A program made the translations under genes and the position numbers. From NCBI GenBank assembly GCA_033782935.1, contig JAWQEG010000477.1:1426001-1490000 (forward strand): DNA of 64,000 nt, written 5' to 3'. A model generated the notes under the pieces. The model made no database searches. It was not told where the DNA came from and saw nothing but the letters and a program-made list of their open reading frames with translations. This stretch comes from Petrolisthes cinctipes (taxonomy: Eukaryota; Arthropoda; Malacostraca; Decapoda; Porcellanidae). Below, one piece after another: positions 33,590 through 47,206 of the stretch (position 1 is its first letter; each line of letters begins with the position of its first letter).

Positions 33590-36500
33590 GTGTTAGAGTA
33601 TTTTCAAAATACATGCTCAAAACATACTGAAAATCGATCTTTTAGGTGCACAAAAGTCGATATGTGCATGCATCTTCAGTACCCGTTTATATCTCAAATT
33701 CAGGCTCAAAACACCCGAAAATTCAATATTTTGGGGTCCCAGAAGCAATCTGTACATGCCTACTCAGTGTTAGAGTATTTTCAAAATACAGGCCCAAAAC
33801 ATGCTGAAAATCGATATTTTAGATGCCCAAAGTCAATATGTGCATGAATCTTCTGTACCCGTTTATATCTCAAATTCAGGCTCAAAACACCCGAAAATTC
33901 AATATTTTGGAGTCCCAGAAGCAATCTGTACATGCCTACACAGTGCTAGAATATTTTCAAAATATAGGCTAAAAACATGCTAAAAATCGACATTTTCGGT
34001 GCCAAAAAATCGATATCTCAAATTCAGTCCCAAAACACCCGAAAATTCGATATTTAGAGGTCCCAGAAGGTATCTGTACATGTCTACTCCGTGTTAGAGT
34101 ATTTTCAAAATACAGGCCAAAAACATACTGAAAATCGATCTTTTAGGTGCCCAAAAGTCGATATGTGCATACATCTTCTGTACCCGTTTATATCTCATAT
34201 TCTGGCCCTAAACACCCGAAAGTTCGATATTTTGGGGTCCCAGAAGCGATATGTACATGCCTACTCCGTGTTAGAGTATTTTAAAAATTCAGGCCCAAAA
34301 CATGCTGAAAATCGATCTTTTAGGTGCACAAAAGTCGATATGTGCATGCATCTTCAGTACCCGTTTATATCTCAAATTTAGGCTCAAAACACCCGAAAAT
34401 TCGATATTTTGGGGTCCCAGAAGCGATCTGTACATGCCTACTCCGTGTTAGAGTATTTTCAAAATTCAGGCCCAAAACATGCTGAAAATCGATATTTTTG
34501 GTGCCCAAAGTCAATATGTGCATGTATCTTCTGTACCCGTTTATATCCCAAATTCAGGCTCAAAACAACCGAAAATTCAATATTTTGGGGTCCCAGAAGC
34601 AATCTGTACATTCCTACTCAGTGCTAGAATATTTTCAAAATATAGGCTAAAAACATCCTAAAAATCGATCTTTTAGGTGCCAAAAAGTCGATATCTCAAA
34701 TTCAGTCCCAAAACACCCGAAAATTCGATATTTAAGGGTCCCAGAAGCGATCTGTACATGCCTACTCCGTGTTAGAGTATTTTCAAAATACATGCTCAAA
34801 ACATACTGAAAATCGATCTTTTAGGTGCACAAAAGTCGATATGTGCATGCATCTTCAGTACCCGTTTATATCTCAAATTCAGGCTCAAAACACCCGAAAA
34901 TTCAATATTTTGGGGTCCCAGAAGCAATCTGTACATGCCTACACAGTGCTAGAATATTTTCAAAATATAGGCCAAAAACATGCTAAAAATCGATATTATA
35001 GGTGCCAAAAAATCTATATCTCAAATTCAGTCCCATAACACCCGAAAATTCGATATTTAGAGGTCCCAGAAGGTATCTGTACATGCCTACTCCGTGTTAG
35101 AGTATTTTCAAAATACAGGCCAAAAACATACTGAAAATCGATCTTTTAGGTGCACAAAAGTCGATATGTGCATGCATCTTCTGTACCCGTTTATATCTCA
35201 AATTCTGGCCCTAAACACCCGAAAATTCGATATTTTGGGGTCCCAGAAGCGATCTGTACATGCCTACTCCGTGTTAGAGTATTTTCAAAATTCAGGCCCA
35301 AAACATGCTAAAAATCGATATTTTTGGTGCCCAAAGTCATTATGTGCATGTATCTTTTGTACCCGTTTATATCTCAAATTCAGGCTCAAAACACCCGAAA
35401 ATTCAATATTTTGGGGTCCCAGAAGCAATCTGTACATGCCTACTCAGTGCTAGAATATTTTCAAAATATAAGCTAAAAACATGCTAAAAATCGACATTTT
35501 AGGTGCCAAAAAATCGATATCTCAAATTCAGTCCCAAAACACCCGAAAATTCGATATTTAGGGGTCCCAGAAGCGATCTGTACATGCCTACTCCGTGTTA
35601 GAGTATTTTCAAAATACATGCTCAAAACATACTGAAAATCGATCTTTTAGGTGCACAAAAGTCGATATGTGCATGCATCTTCAGTACCCGTTTATATCTC
35701 AAATTCAGGCTCAAAACACCCGAAAATTCAATATTTTGGGGTCCCAGAAGCAATCTGTACATGCCTACTCAGTGTTAGAGTATTTTCAAAATACAGGCCC
35801 AAAACATGCTGAAAATCGATATTTTAGATGCCCAAAGTCAATATGTGCATGAATCTTCTGTACCCGTTTATATCTCAAATTCAGGCTCAAAACACCCGAA
35901 AATTCAATATTTTGGGGTCCCAGAAGCAATCTGTACATGCCTACACAGTGCTAGAATATTTTCAAAATATAGGCTAAAAACATGCTAAAAATCGACATTT
36001 TCGGTGCCAAAAAATCGATATCTCAAATTCAGTCCCAAAACACCCGAAAATTCGATATTTAGAGGTCCCAGAAGGTATCTGTACATGTCTACTCCGTGTT
36101 AGAGTATTTTCAAAATACAGGCCAAAAACATACTGAAAATCGATCTTTTAGGTGCCCAAAAGTCGATATGTGCATACATCTTCTGTACCCGTTTATATCT
36201 CAAATTCTGGCCCTAAACACCCGAAAATTCGATATTTTGGGGTCCCAGAAGCGATCTGTACATGCCTACTCCGTGTTAGAGTATTTTCAAAATTCAGGCC
36301 CAAAACATGCTGAAAATCGATCTTTTAGGTGCACAAAAGTCGATATGTGCATGCATCTTCAGTACCCGTTTATATCTCAAATTCAGGCTCAAAACACCCG
36401 AAAATTCGATATTTTGGGGTCCCAGAAGCAATCTGTACATGCCTACTCCGTGTTAGAGTATTTTCAAAATTCAGGCCCAAAACATGCTGAAAATCGATAT

Positions 36501-37775
36501 TTTTGGTGCCCAAAGTCAATATGTGCATGTATCTTCTGTACCCGTTTATATCTCAAATTCAGGCTCAAAACACCCGAAAATTCAATATTTTGGGGTCCCA
36601 GAAGCAATCTGTACATGCCTACACAGTGCTAGAATATTTTCAAAATATAGGCTAAAAACATCCTAAAAATCGATCTTTTAGGTGCCAAAAAGTCGATATC
36701 TCAAATTCAGTCCCAAAACACCCGAAAATTCGATATTTAAGGGTCCCAGAAGCGATCTGTACATGCCTACTCCGTGTTAGAGTATTTTCAAAATACATGC
36801 TCAAAACATACTGAAAATCGATCTTTTAGGTGCACAAAAGTCGATATGTGCATGCATCTTCAGTACCCGTTTATATCTCAAATTCAGGCTCAAAACACCC
36901 GAAAATTCAATATTTTGGGGTCCCAGAAGCAATCTGTACATGCCAACTCCGTGTTAGAGTATTTTCAAAATACAGGCCCAAAACATGCTGAAAATCGATA
37001 TTTTAGATGCCCAAAGTCAATATGTGCATGTATCTTCTGTACCCGTTTATATCTCAAATTCAGGCTCAAAACACCCGAAAATTCAATATTTTGGGGTCCC
37101 AGAAGCAATCTGTACATGCCTACACAGTGCTAGAATATTTTCAAAATATAGGCTAAAAACATGCTAAAAATCGACATTTTAGGTGCCAAAAAATCGATAT
37201 CTCAAATTCAGTCCCAAAACACCCGAAAATTCGATATTTAGAGGTCCCAGAAGGTATCTGTACATGCCTACTCCGTGTTAGAGTATTTTCAAAATACAGG
37301 CCAAAAACATACTGAAAATCGATCTTTTAGGTGCACAAAAGTCGATATGTGCATGCATCTTCTGTACCCGATAATATCTCAAATTCTGGCCCTAAACACC
37401 CGAAAATTCGATATTTTGGGGTCCCAGAAGCGATCTGTACATGCCTACTCCGTGTTAGAGTATTTTCAAAATTCAGGCCCAAAACATGCTGAAAATCGAT
37501 ATTTTTGGTGCCCAAAGTCAATATGTGCATGTATCTTCTGTACCCGTTTATATCTCAAATTCAGGCTCAAAACACCCGAAAATTCAATATTTTGGGGTCC
37601 CAGAAGCAATCTGTACATGCCTACTCAGTGCTAGAATATTTTCAAAATATAGGCTAAAAACATGCAAAAAATCGATCTTTTAGGTGCCAAAAAGTCGATA
37701 TCTCAAATTCAGTCCCAAAACACCCGAAAATTCGATATTTAGGGGTCCCAGAAGCGATCTGTACATGCCTACTCC
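33590..37775 (+). repeat. 4186-bp tandem duplicate of 29404-33589 (2005 + 2181)
   Basis: It consists of 33590-35594 (2005-bp type) and 35595-37775 (2181-bp type), 25 monomers in the same order as 29404-33589. The TGCCAACTCC marker recurs 4186 bp downstream near 36941. Private changes inside the copy include TTTTGGAGTCCC near 33907, CCGAAAGTTCG near 34218 and TTTTAAAAATTC near 34280. Confidence 0.94.
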
Positions 37776-39455
37776 GTGTTAGAGTATTTTCAAAATACAT
37801 GCTCAAAACATACTGAAAATCGATCTTTTAGGTGCACAAAAGTCGATATGTGCATGCATCTTCAGTACCCGTTTATATCTCAAATTCAGGCTCAAAACAC
37901 CCGAAAATTCAATATTTTGGGGTCCCAGAAGCAATCTGTACATGCCTACTCCGTGTTAGAGTATTTTCAAAATTCAGGCCCAAAACATGCTGAAAATCGA
38001 TCTTTTAGGTGCACAAAAGTCGATATGTGCATGCATCTTCAGTACCCGTTTATATCTCAAATTCAGGCTCAAAACACCCGAAAATTCGATATTTTGGGGT
38101 CCCAGAAGCAATCTGTACATGCCTACTCCGTGTTAGAGTATTTTCAAAATTCAGGCCCAAAACATGCTGAAAATCTATATTTTTGGTGCCCAAAGTCAAT
38201 ATGTGCATGTATCTTCTGTACCCGTTTATATCTCAAATTCAGGCTCAAAACACCCGAAAATTCAATATTTTGGGGTCCCAGAAGCAATCTGTACATGCCT
38301 ACACAGTGCTAGAATATTTTCAAAATATAGGCTAAAAACATCCTAAAAATCGATCTTTTAGGTGCCAAAAAGTCGATATCTCAAATTCAGTCCCAAAACA
38401 CCCGAAAATTCGATATTTAAGGGTCCCAGAAGCGATCTGTACATGCCTACTCCGTGTTAGAGTATTTTCAAAATACATGCTCAAAACATACTGAAAATCG
38501 ATCTTTTAGGTGCACAAAAGTCGATATGTGCATGCATCTTCAGTACCCGTTTATATCTCAAATTCAGGCTCAAAACACCCGAAAATTCAATATTTTGGGG
38601 TCCCAGAAGCAATCTGTACATGCCAACTCCGTGTTAGAGTATTTTCAAAATACAGGCCCAAAACATGCTGAAAATCGATATTTTAGATGCCCAAAGTCAA
38701 TATGTGCATGTATCTTCTGTACCCGTTTATATCTCAAATTCAGGCTCAAAACACTCGAAAATTCAATATTTTGGGGTCCCAGAAGCAATCTGTACATGCC
38801 TACACAGTGCTAGAATATTTTCAAAATATAGGCTAAAAACATGCTAAAAATCGACATTTTAGGTGCCAAAAAATCGATATCTCAAATTCAGTCCCAAAAC
38901 ACCCGAAAATTCGATATTTAGAGGTCCCAGAAGGTATCTGTACATGCCTACTCCGTGTTAGAGTATTTTCAAAATACAGGCCAAAAACATACTGAAAATC
39001 GATCTTTTAGGTGCACAAAAGTCGATATGTGCATGCATCTTCTGTACCCGATAATATCTCAAATTCTGGCCCTAAACACCCGAAAATTCGATATTTTGGG
39101 GTCCCAGAAGCGATCTGTACATGCCTACTCCGTGTTAGAGTATTTTCAAAATTCAGGCCCAAAACATGCTGAAAATCGATATTTTTGGTGCCCAAAGTCA
39201 ATATGTGCATGTATCTTCTGTACCCGTTTATATCTCAAATTCAGGCTCAAAACACCCGAAAATTCAATATTTTGGGGTCCCAGAAGCAATCTGTACATGC
39301 CTACTCAGTGCTAGAATATTTTCAAAATATAGGCTAAAAACATGCAAAAAATCGATCTTTTAGGTGCCAAAAAGTCGATATCTCAAATTCAGTCCCAAAA
39401 CACCCGAAAATTCGATATTTAGGGGTCCCAGAAGCGATCTGTACATGCCTACTCC
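37776..39455 (+). repeat. 1680-bp unit duplicating the preceding 1680 bp
   Basis: The order is A2 BA B1 C1 A2 B2 C2 A1' B1 C1. From BA at 37953 onward it repeats 36273 onward at an offset of exactly 1680 bp, including TGCCAACTCC near 38621. The exchange joined the A2 at 37776 to a BA monomer. One private change is ACACTCGAAAA near 38752. Confidence 0.92.
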
Positions 39456-42400
39456 GTGTTAGAGTATTTTCAAAATACATGCTCAAAACATACTGAAAAT
39501 CGATCTTTTAGGTGCACAAAAGTCGATATGTGCATGCATCTTCAGTACCCGTTTATATCTCAAATTCAGGCTCAAAACACCCGAAAATTCAATATTTTGG
39601 GGTCCCAGAAGCAATCTGTACATGCCTACTCAGTGTTAGAGTATTTTCAAAATACAGGCCCAAAACATGCTGAAAATCGATATTTTAGATGCCCAAAGTC
39701 AATATGTGCATGAATCTTCTGTACCCGTTTATATCTCAAATTCAGGCTCAAAACACCCGAAAATTCAATATTTTGGGGTCCCAGAAGCAATCTGTACATG
39801 CCTACACAGTGCTAGAATATTTTCAAAATATAGGCTAAAAACATGCTAAAAATCGACATTTTCGGTGCCAAAAAATCGATATCTCAAATTCAGTCCCAAA
39901 ACACCCGAAAATTCGATATTTAGAGGTCCCAGAAGGTATCTGTACATGTCTACTCCGTGTTAGAGTATTTTCAAAATACAGGCCAAAAACATACTGAAAA
40001 TCGATCTTTTAGGTGCCCAAAAGTCGATATGTGCATACATCTTCTGTACCCGTTTATATCTCAAATTCTGGCCCTAAACACCCGAAAGTTCGATATTTTG
40101 GGGTCCCAGAAGCGATATGTACATGCCTACTCCGTGTTAGAGTATTTTAAAAATTCAGGCCCAAAACATGCTGAAAATCGATCTTTTAGGTGCACAAAAG
40201 TCGATATGTGCATGCATCTTCAGTACCCGTTTATATCTCAAATTTAGGCTCAAAACACCCGAAAATTCGATATTTTGGGGTCCCAGAAGCGATCTGTACA
40301 TGCCTACTCCGTGTTAGAGTATTTTCAAAATTCAAGCCCAAAACATGCTAAAAATCGATATTTTTGGTGCCCAAAGTCATTATGTGCATGTATCTTTTGT
40401 ACCCGTTTATATCTCAAATTCAGGCTCAAAACACCCGAAAATTCAATATTTTGGGGTCCCAGAAGCAATCTGTACATGCCTACTCAGTGCTAGAATATTT
40501 TCAAAATATAAGCTAAAAACATGCTAAAAATCGACATTTTAGGTGCCAAAAAATCGATATCTCAAATTCAGTCCCAAAACACCCGAAAATTCGATATTTA
40601 GGGGTCCCAGAAGCGATCTGTACATGCCTACTCCGTGTTAGAGTATTTTCAAAATACATGCTCAAAACATACTGAAAATCGATCTTTTAGGTGCACAAAA
40701 GTCGATATGTGCATGCATCTTCAGTACCCGTTTATATCTCAAATTCAGGCTCAAAACACCCGAAAATTCAATATTTTGGGGTCCCAGAAGCAATCTGTAC
40801 ATGCCTACTCAGTGTTAGAGTATTTTCAAAATACAGGCCCAAAACATGCTGAAAATCGATATTTTAGATGCCCAAAGTCAATATGTGCATGAATCTTCTG
40901 TACCCGTTTATATCTCAAATTCAGGCTCAAAACACCCGAAAATTCAATATTTTGGGGTCCCAGAAGCAATCTGTACATGCCTACACAGTGCTAGAATATT
41001 TTCAAAATATAGGCTAAAAACATGCTAAAAATCGACATTTTCGGTGCCAAAAAATCGATATCTCAAATTCAGTCCCAAAACACCCGAAAATTCGATATTT
41101 AGAGGTCCCAGAAGGTATCTGTACATGTCTACTCCGTGTTAGAGTATTTTCAAAATACAGGCCAAAAACATACTGAAAATCGATCTTTTAGGTGCCCAAA
41201 AGTCGATATGTGCATACATCTTCTGTACCCGTTTATATCTCAAATTCTGGCCCTAAACACCCGAAAATTCGATATTTTGGGGTCCCATAAGCGATCTGTA
41301 CATGCCTACTCCGTGTTAGAGTATTTTCAAAATTCAGGCCCAAAACATGCTGAAAATCGATCTTTTAGGTGCACAAAAGTCGATATGTGCATGCATCTTC
41401 AGTACCCGTTTATATCTCAAATTCAGGCTCAAAACACCCGAAAATTCGATATTTTGGGGTCCCAGAAGCAATCTGTACATGCCTACTCCGTGTTAGAGTA
41501 TTTTCAAAATACATGCTCAAAACATACTGAAAATCGATCTTTTAGGTGCACAAAAGTCGATATGTGCATGCATCTTCAGTACCCGTTTATATCTCAAATT
41601 CAGGCTCAAAACACCCGAAAATTCAATATTTTGGGGTCCCAGAAGCAATCTGTACATGCCTACTCCGTGTTAGAGTATTTTCAAAATACAGGCCCAAAAC
41701 ATGCTGAAAATCGATATTTTAGATGCCCAAAGTCAATATGTGCATGTATCTTCTGTACCCGTTTATATCTCAAATTCAGGCTCAAAACACCCGAAAATTC
41801 AATATTTTGGGGTCCCAGAAGCAATCTGTACATGCCTACACAGTGCTAGAATATTTTCAAAATATAGGCTAAAAACATGCTAAAAATCGACATTTTAGGT
41901 GCCAAAAAATCGATATCTCAAATTCAGTCCCAAAACACCCGAAAATTCGATATTTAGAGGTCCCAGAAGGTATCTGTACATGCCTACTCCGTGTTAGAGT
42001 ATTTTCAAAATACAGGCGAAAAACATACTGAAAATCGATCTTTTAGGTGCCCAAAAGTCGATATGTGCATGCATCTTCTGTACCCGATAATATCTCAAAT
42101 TCTGGCCCTAAACACCCGAAAATTCGATATTTTGGGGTCCCAGAAGCGATCTGTACATGCCTACTCCGTGTTAGAGTATTTTCAAAATTCAGGCCCAAAA
42201 CATGCTGAAAATCGATATTTTTGGTGCCCAAAGTCAATATGTGCATGTATCTTCTGTACCCGTTTATATCTCAAATTCAGGCTCAAAACACCCGAAAATT
42301 CAATATTTTGGGGTCCCAGAAGCAATCTGTACATGCCTACTCAGTGCTAGAATATTTTCAAAATATAGGCTAAAAACATGCAAAAAATCGATCTTTTAGG

Positions 42401-42491
42401 TGCCAAAAAGTCGATATCTCAAATTCAGTCCCAAAACACCCGAAAATTCGATATTTAAGGGTCCCAGAAGCGATCTGTACATGCCTACTCC
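39456..42491 (+). repeat. Rearranged BA-bearing units (1179 + 1857 bp)
   Basis: 39456-40634 is A2 B2 C2 A1 BA B1 C; its B1 at 40311 carries TTCAAGCCC and the GTCATTATG marker. 40635-42491 is A2 B2 C2 A1 BA A2 B2 C2 A1' B1 C1. In the second, A1, BA, A2 and B2 (41136-41842) run in sequence without a C, which leaves the longest open frame of the window. That frame is a by-product of 177-bp spacing. Confidence 0.92.
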
Positions 42492-44023
42492 GTGTTAGAG
42501 TATTTTCAAAATACATGCTCAAAACATACTGAAAATCGATCTTTTAGGTGCACAAAAGTCGATATGTGCATGCATCTTCAGTACCCGTTTATATCTCAAA
42601 TTCAGGCTCAAAACACCCGAAAATTCAATATTTTGGGGTCCCAGAAGCAATCTGTACATGCCTACTCAGTGTTAGAGTATTTTCAAAATACAGGCCCAAA
42701 ACATGCTGAAAATCGATATTTTAGATGCCCAAAGTCAATATGTGCATGAATCTTCTGTACCCGTTTATATCTCAAATTCAGGCTCAAAACACCCGAAAAT
42801 TCAATATTTTGGGGTCCCAGAAGCAATCTGTACATGCCTACACAGTGCTAGAATATTTTCAAAATATAGGCTAAAAACATGCTAAAAATCGACATTTTCG
42901 GTGCCAAAAAATCGATATCTCAAATTCAGTCCCAAAACACCCGAAAATTCGATATTTAGAGGTCCCAGAAGGTATCTGTACATGTCTACTCCGTGTTAGA
43001 GTATTTTCAAAATACAGGCCAAAAACATACTGAAAATCGATCTTTTAGGTGCCCAAAAGTCGATATGTGCATACATCTTCTGTACCCGTTTATATCTCAA
43101 ATTCTGGCCCTAAACACCCGAAAATTCGATATTTTGGGGTCCCAGAAGCGATCTGTACATGCCTACTCCTTGTTAGAGTATTTTCAAAATTCAGGCCCAA
43201 AACATGCTGAAAATTGATCTTTTAGGTGCACAAAAGTCGATATGTGCATGCATCTTCAGTACCCGTTTATATCTCAAATTTAGGCTCAAAACACCCGAAA
43301 ATTCGATATTTTGGGGTCCCAGAAGCGATCTGTACATGCCTACTCCGTGTTAGAGTATTTTCAAAATTCAGGCCCAAAACATGCTGAAAATCGATATTTT
43401 TGGTGCCCAAAGTCAATATGTGCATGTATCTTCTGTACCCGTTTATATCTCAAATTCAGGCTCAAAACAACCGAAAATTCAATATTTTGGGGTCCCAGAA
43501 GCAATCTGTACATGCCTACTCAGTGCTAGAATATTTTCAAAATATAGGCTAAAAACATCCTAAAAATCGATCTTTTAGGTGCCAAAAAGTCGATATCTCA
43601 AATTCAGTCCCAAAACACCCGAAAATTCGATATTTAAGGGTCCCAGAAGCGATCTGTACATGCCTACTCCGTGTTAGAGTATTTTCAAAATACATGCTCA
43701 AAACATAGTGAAAATCGATCTTTTAGGTGCACAAAAGTCGATATGTGCATGCATCTTCAGTACCCGTTTATATCTCAAATTCAGGCTCAAAACACCCGAA
43801 AATTCAATATTTTGGGGTCCCAGAAGCAATCTGTACATGCCTACTCCGTGTTAGAGTATTTTCAAAATTCAGGCCCAAAACATGCTGAAAATCGATATTA
43901 TAGATGCCCAAAGTCAATATGTGCATGTATCTTCTGTACCCGTTTATATCTCAAATTCAGTCCCAAAACACCCGAAAATTCGATATTTAGAGGTCCCAGA
44001 AGGTATCTGTACATGCTTACTCC
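42492..44023 (+). repeat. 1179-bp BA unit followed by A2 and a B/C2 mosaic
   Basis: 42492-43670 is A2 B2 C2 A1 BA B1 C1. 43671 is A2 and 43848-44023 is a full-length mosaic: B front (TTCAGGCCC, TATTATAGATGCCC), then a C2 second half (TTCAGTCCCAAAAC, TTTAGAGG, AGAAGGTATC). The switch lies downstream of the 29-bp deletion site, so the mosaic keeps 176 bp. Confidence 0.9.
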
Positions 44024-47000
44024 GTGTTAGAGTATTTTCAAAATACAGGCCAAAAACATACTGAAAATCGATCTTTTAGGTGCCCAAAAGTCGATATGTG
44101 CATGCATCTTCTGTACCCGTTTATATCTCAAATTCTGGCCCTAAATACCCGAAAATTCGATATTTTGGGGTCCCAGAAGCGATCTGTACATGCCTACTCC
44201 GTGTTAGAGTATTTTCAAAATTCAGGCCCAAAACATGCTGAAAATCGATATTTTTGGTGCCCAAAGTCAATATGTGCATGTATCTTCTGTACCCGTTTAT
44301 ATCTCAAATTCAGGCTCAAAACACCCAAAAATTCAATATTTTGGGGTCCCAGAAGCAATCTGTACATGCCTACTCAGTGCTAGAATATTTTCAAAATATA
44401 GGCTAAAAACATGCTAAAAATCGATCTTTTAGGTGCCAAAAAGTCGATATCTCAAATTCAGTCCCAAAACACCCGAAAATTCGATATTTAGGGGCCCCAG
44501 AAGCGATCTGTACATGCCTACTCCGTGTTAGAGTATTTTCAAAATACATGCTCAAAACATACTGAAAATCGATCTTTTAGGTGCACAAAAGTCGAAATGT
44601 CCATGCATCTTCAGTACCCGTTTATATCTCAAATTCAGGCTCAAAACACCCGAAAATTCAATATTTTGGGGTCCCAGAACCAATCTGTACATGCCTACTC
44701 AGTGTTAGAGTATTTTCAAAATACAGGCCCAAAACATGCTGAAAATCGATATTTTAGATGCCCAAAGTCAATATGTGCATGTATCTTCTGTACCCGTTTA
44801 TATATCAAATTCAGGCTCAAAACACCCGAAAATTCAATATTTTGGAATCCCAGAAGCAATCTGTACATGCCTACACAGTGCTAGAATATTTTCAATATAT
44901 AGGCTAAAAACATGCTAAAAATCGATCTTTTAGGTGCCAAAAAGTCGATATCTCAAATTCAGTCCCAAAACACCCGAAAATTCGATATTTAGGGGCCCCA
45001 GAAGCGATCTGAACATGCCTACTCCGTGTTAGAGTATTTTCAAAATACATGCTCAAAACATACTGAAAATCGATCTTTTAGGTGCACAAAAGTCGATATG
45101 TCCATGCATCTTCAGTACCCGTTTATATCTCAAATTCAGGCTCAAAACACCCGAAAATTCAATATTTTGGGGTCCCAGAAGCAATCTGTACATGCCTACT
45201 CAGTGTTAGAGTATTTTCAAAATACAGGCCCAAAACATGCTGAAAATCGATATTTTAGATGCCCAAAGTCAATATGTGCATATATCTTCTGTACCCGTTT
45301 ATATATCAAATTCAGGCTCAAAACACCCGAAAATTCAATATTTTGGGGTCCCAGAAGCAATCTGTACATGCCTACACAGTGCTAGAATATTTTCAAAATA
45401 TAGGCCAAAAACATGCTAAAAATCGATATTATAGGTGCCAAAAAATCTATATCTCAAATTCAGTCCCATAACACCCTAAAATTCGATATTTAGAGGTCCC
45501 AGAAGGTATCTCTACATGCCTACTCCGTGTTAGAGTATTTTCAAAATACAGGCCAAAAACATACTGAAAATCGATCTTTTAGGTGCCCAAAAGTCGATAT
45601 GTGCATGCATCTTCTGTACCCGTTTATATCTCAAATTCAGGCTCAAAACACCCGAAAATTCAATATTTTGGGGTCCCAGAAGCAATTTGTACATGCCTAC
45701 TCAGTGTTAGAGTATTTTCAAAATACAGGCCCAAAACATGCTGAAAATCGATATTTTAGATGCCCAAAGTCAATATGTGCATGAATCTTCTGTACCCGTT
45801 TATATCTCAAATTCAGGCTCAAAACACCCGAAAATTCAATATTTTGGGGTCCCAGAAGCAATCTGTACATGCCTAAACAGTGCTAGAATATTTTCAAAAT
45901 ATAGGCTAAAAACATGCTAAAAATCGACATTTTCGGTGCCAAAAAATCGATATCTCAAATTCAGTCCCAAAACACCCGAAAATTCGATATTTAGAGGTCC
46001 CAGAAGGTATCTGTACATGTCTACTCCGTGTTAGAGTATTTTCAAAATACAGGCCAAAAACATACTGAAAATCGATCTTTTAGGTGCCCAAAAGTCGATA
46101 TGTGCATACATCTTCTGTACCCGTTTATATCTCAAATTCTGGCCCTAAACACCCGAAAATTCGATATTTTGGGGTCCCAGAAGCGATCTGTACATGCCTA
46201 CTCCGTGTTAGAGTATTTTCAAAATTCAGGCCCAAAACATGCTGAAAATCGATCTTTTACATGCACAAAAGTCGATATGTGCATGCATCTTCAGTACCCG
46301 TTTATATCTCAAATTCAGGCTCAAAACATCCGAAAATTCGATATTTTCGGGTCCCAGAAGCGATCTGTACATGCCTACTCCGTGTTAGAGTATTTTCAAA
46401 ATTCAGGCCCAAAACATGCTGAAAATCGATATTTTTGGTGCCCAAAGTCAATATGTGCATGTATCTTCTGTACCCGTTTATATCTCAAATTCAGGCTCAA
46501 AACACCCGAAAATTCAATATTTTGGGGTCCCAGAAGCAATCTGTACATGCCTACACAGTGCTAGAATATTTTCAAAATATAGGCTAAAAACATCCTAAAA
46601 ATCGATCTTTTAGGTGCCAAAAAGTCGATATCTCAAATTCAGTCCCAAAACACCCGAAAATTCGATATTTAAGGGTCCCAGAAGCGATCTGTACATGCCT
46701 ACTCCGTGTTAGAGTATTTTCAAAATACATGCTCAAAACATACTGAAAATCGATCTTTTAGGTGCACAAAAGTCGATATGTGCATGCATCTTCAGTACCC
46801 GTTTATATCTCAAATTCAGGCTCAAAACACCCGAAAATTCAATATTTTGGGGTCCCAGAAGCAATCTGTACATGCCTACTCCGTGTTAGAGTATTTTCAA
46901 AATACAGGCCCAAAACATGCTGAAAATCGATATTTTAGATGCCCAAAGTCAATATGTGCATGTATCTTCTGTACCCGTTTATATCTCAAATTCAGGCTCA

Positions 47001-47206
47001 AAACACCCGAAAATTCAATATTTTGGGGTCCCAGAAGCAATCTGTACATGCCTACACAGTGCTAGAATATTTTCAAAATATAGGCTAAAAACATGCTAAA
47101 AATCGATCTTTTAGGTGCCAAAAAATCGATATCTCAAATTCAGTCCCAAAACACCCGAAAATTCGATATTTAGAGGTCCCAGAAGGTATCTGTACATGCC
47201 TACTCC
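44024..47206 (+). repeat. Irregular trimers with one BA unit
   Basis: The order is A1 B1 C1 A2 B2 C1 A2 B2 C2' (44024-45526), A1/A2 mosaic B2 C2 (45527-46027), A1 BA B1 C1 (46028-46705) and A2 B2 C (46706-47206). The two A2 monomers at 44525 and 45026 share ATGTCCATGCATC and their B2 copies share TATATATCAAATTC, so they are a local 501-bp duplicate. The C at 47059 has a C1 front and a C2 tail. Confidence 0.9.

Noticed and set aside
41136..41849. The longest open frame (237 codons) as a possible gene
   Set aside because: It spans the A1-BA-A2-B2 run that happens to lack a C monomer. The protein would be repeats of the same satellite translation.
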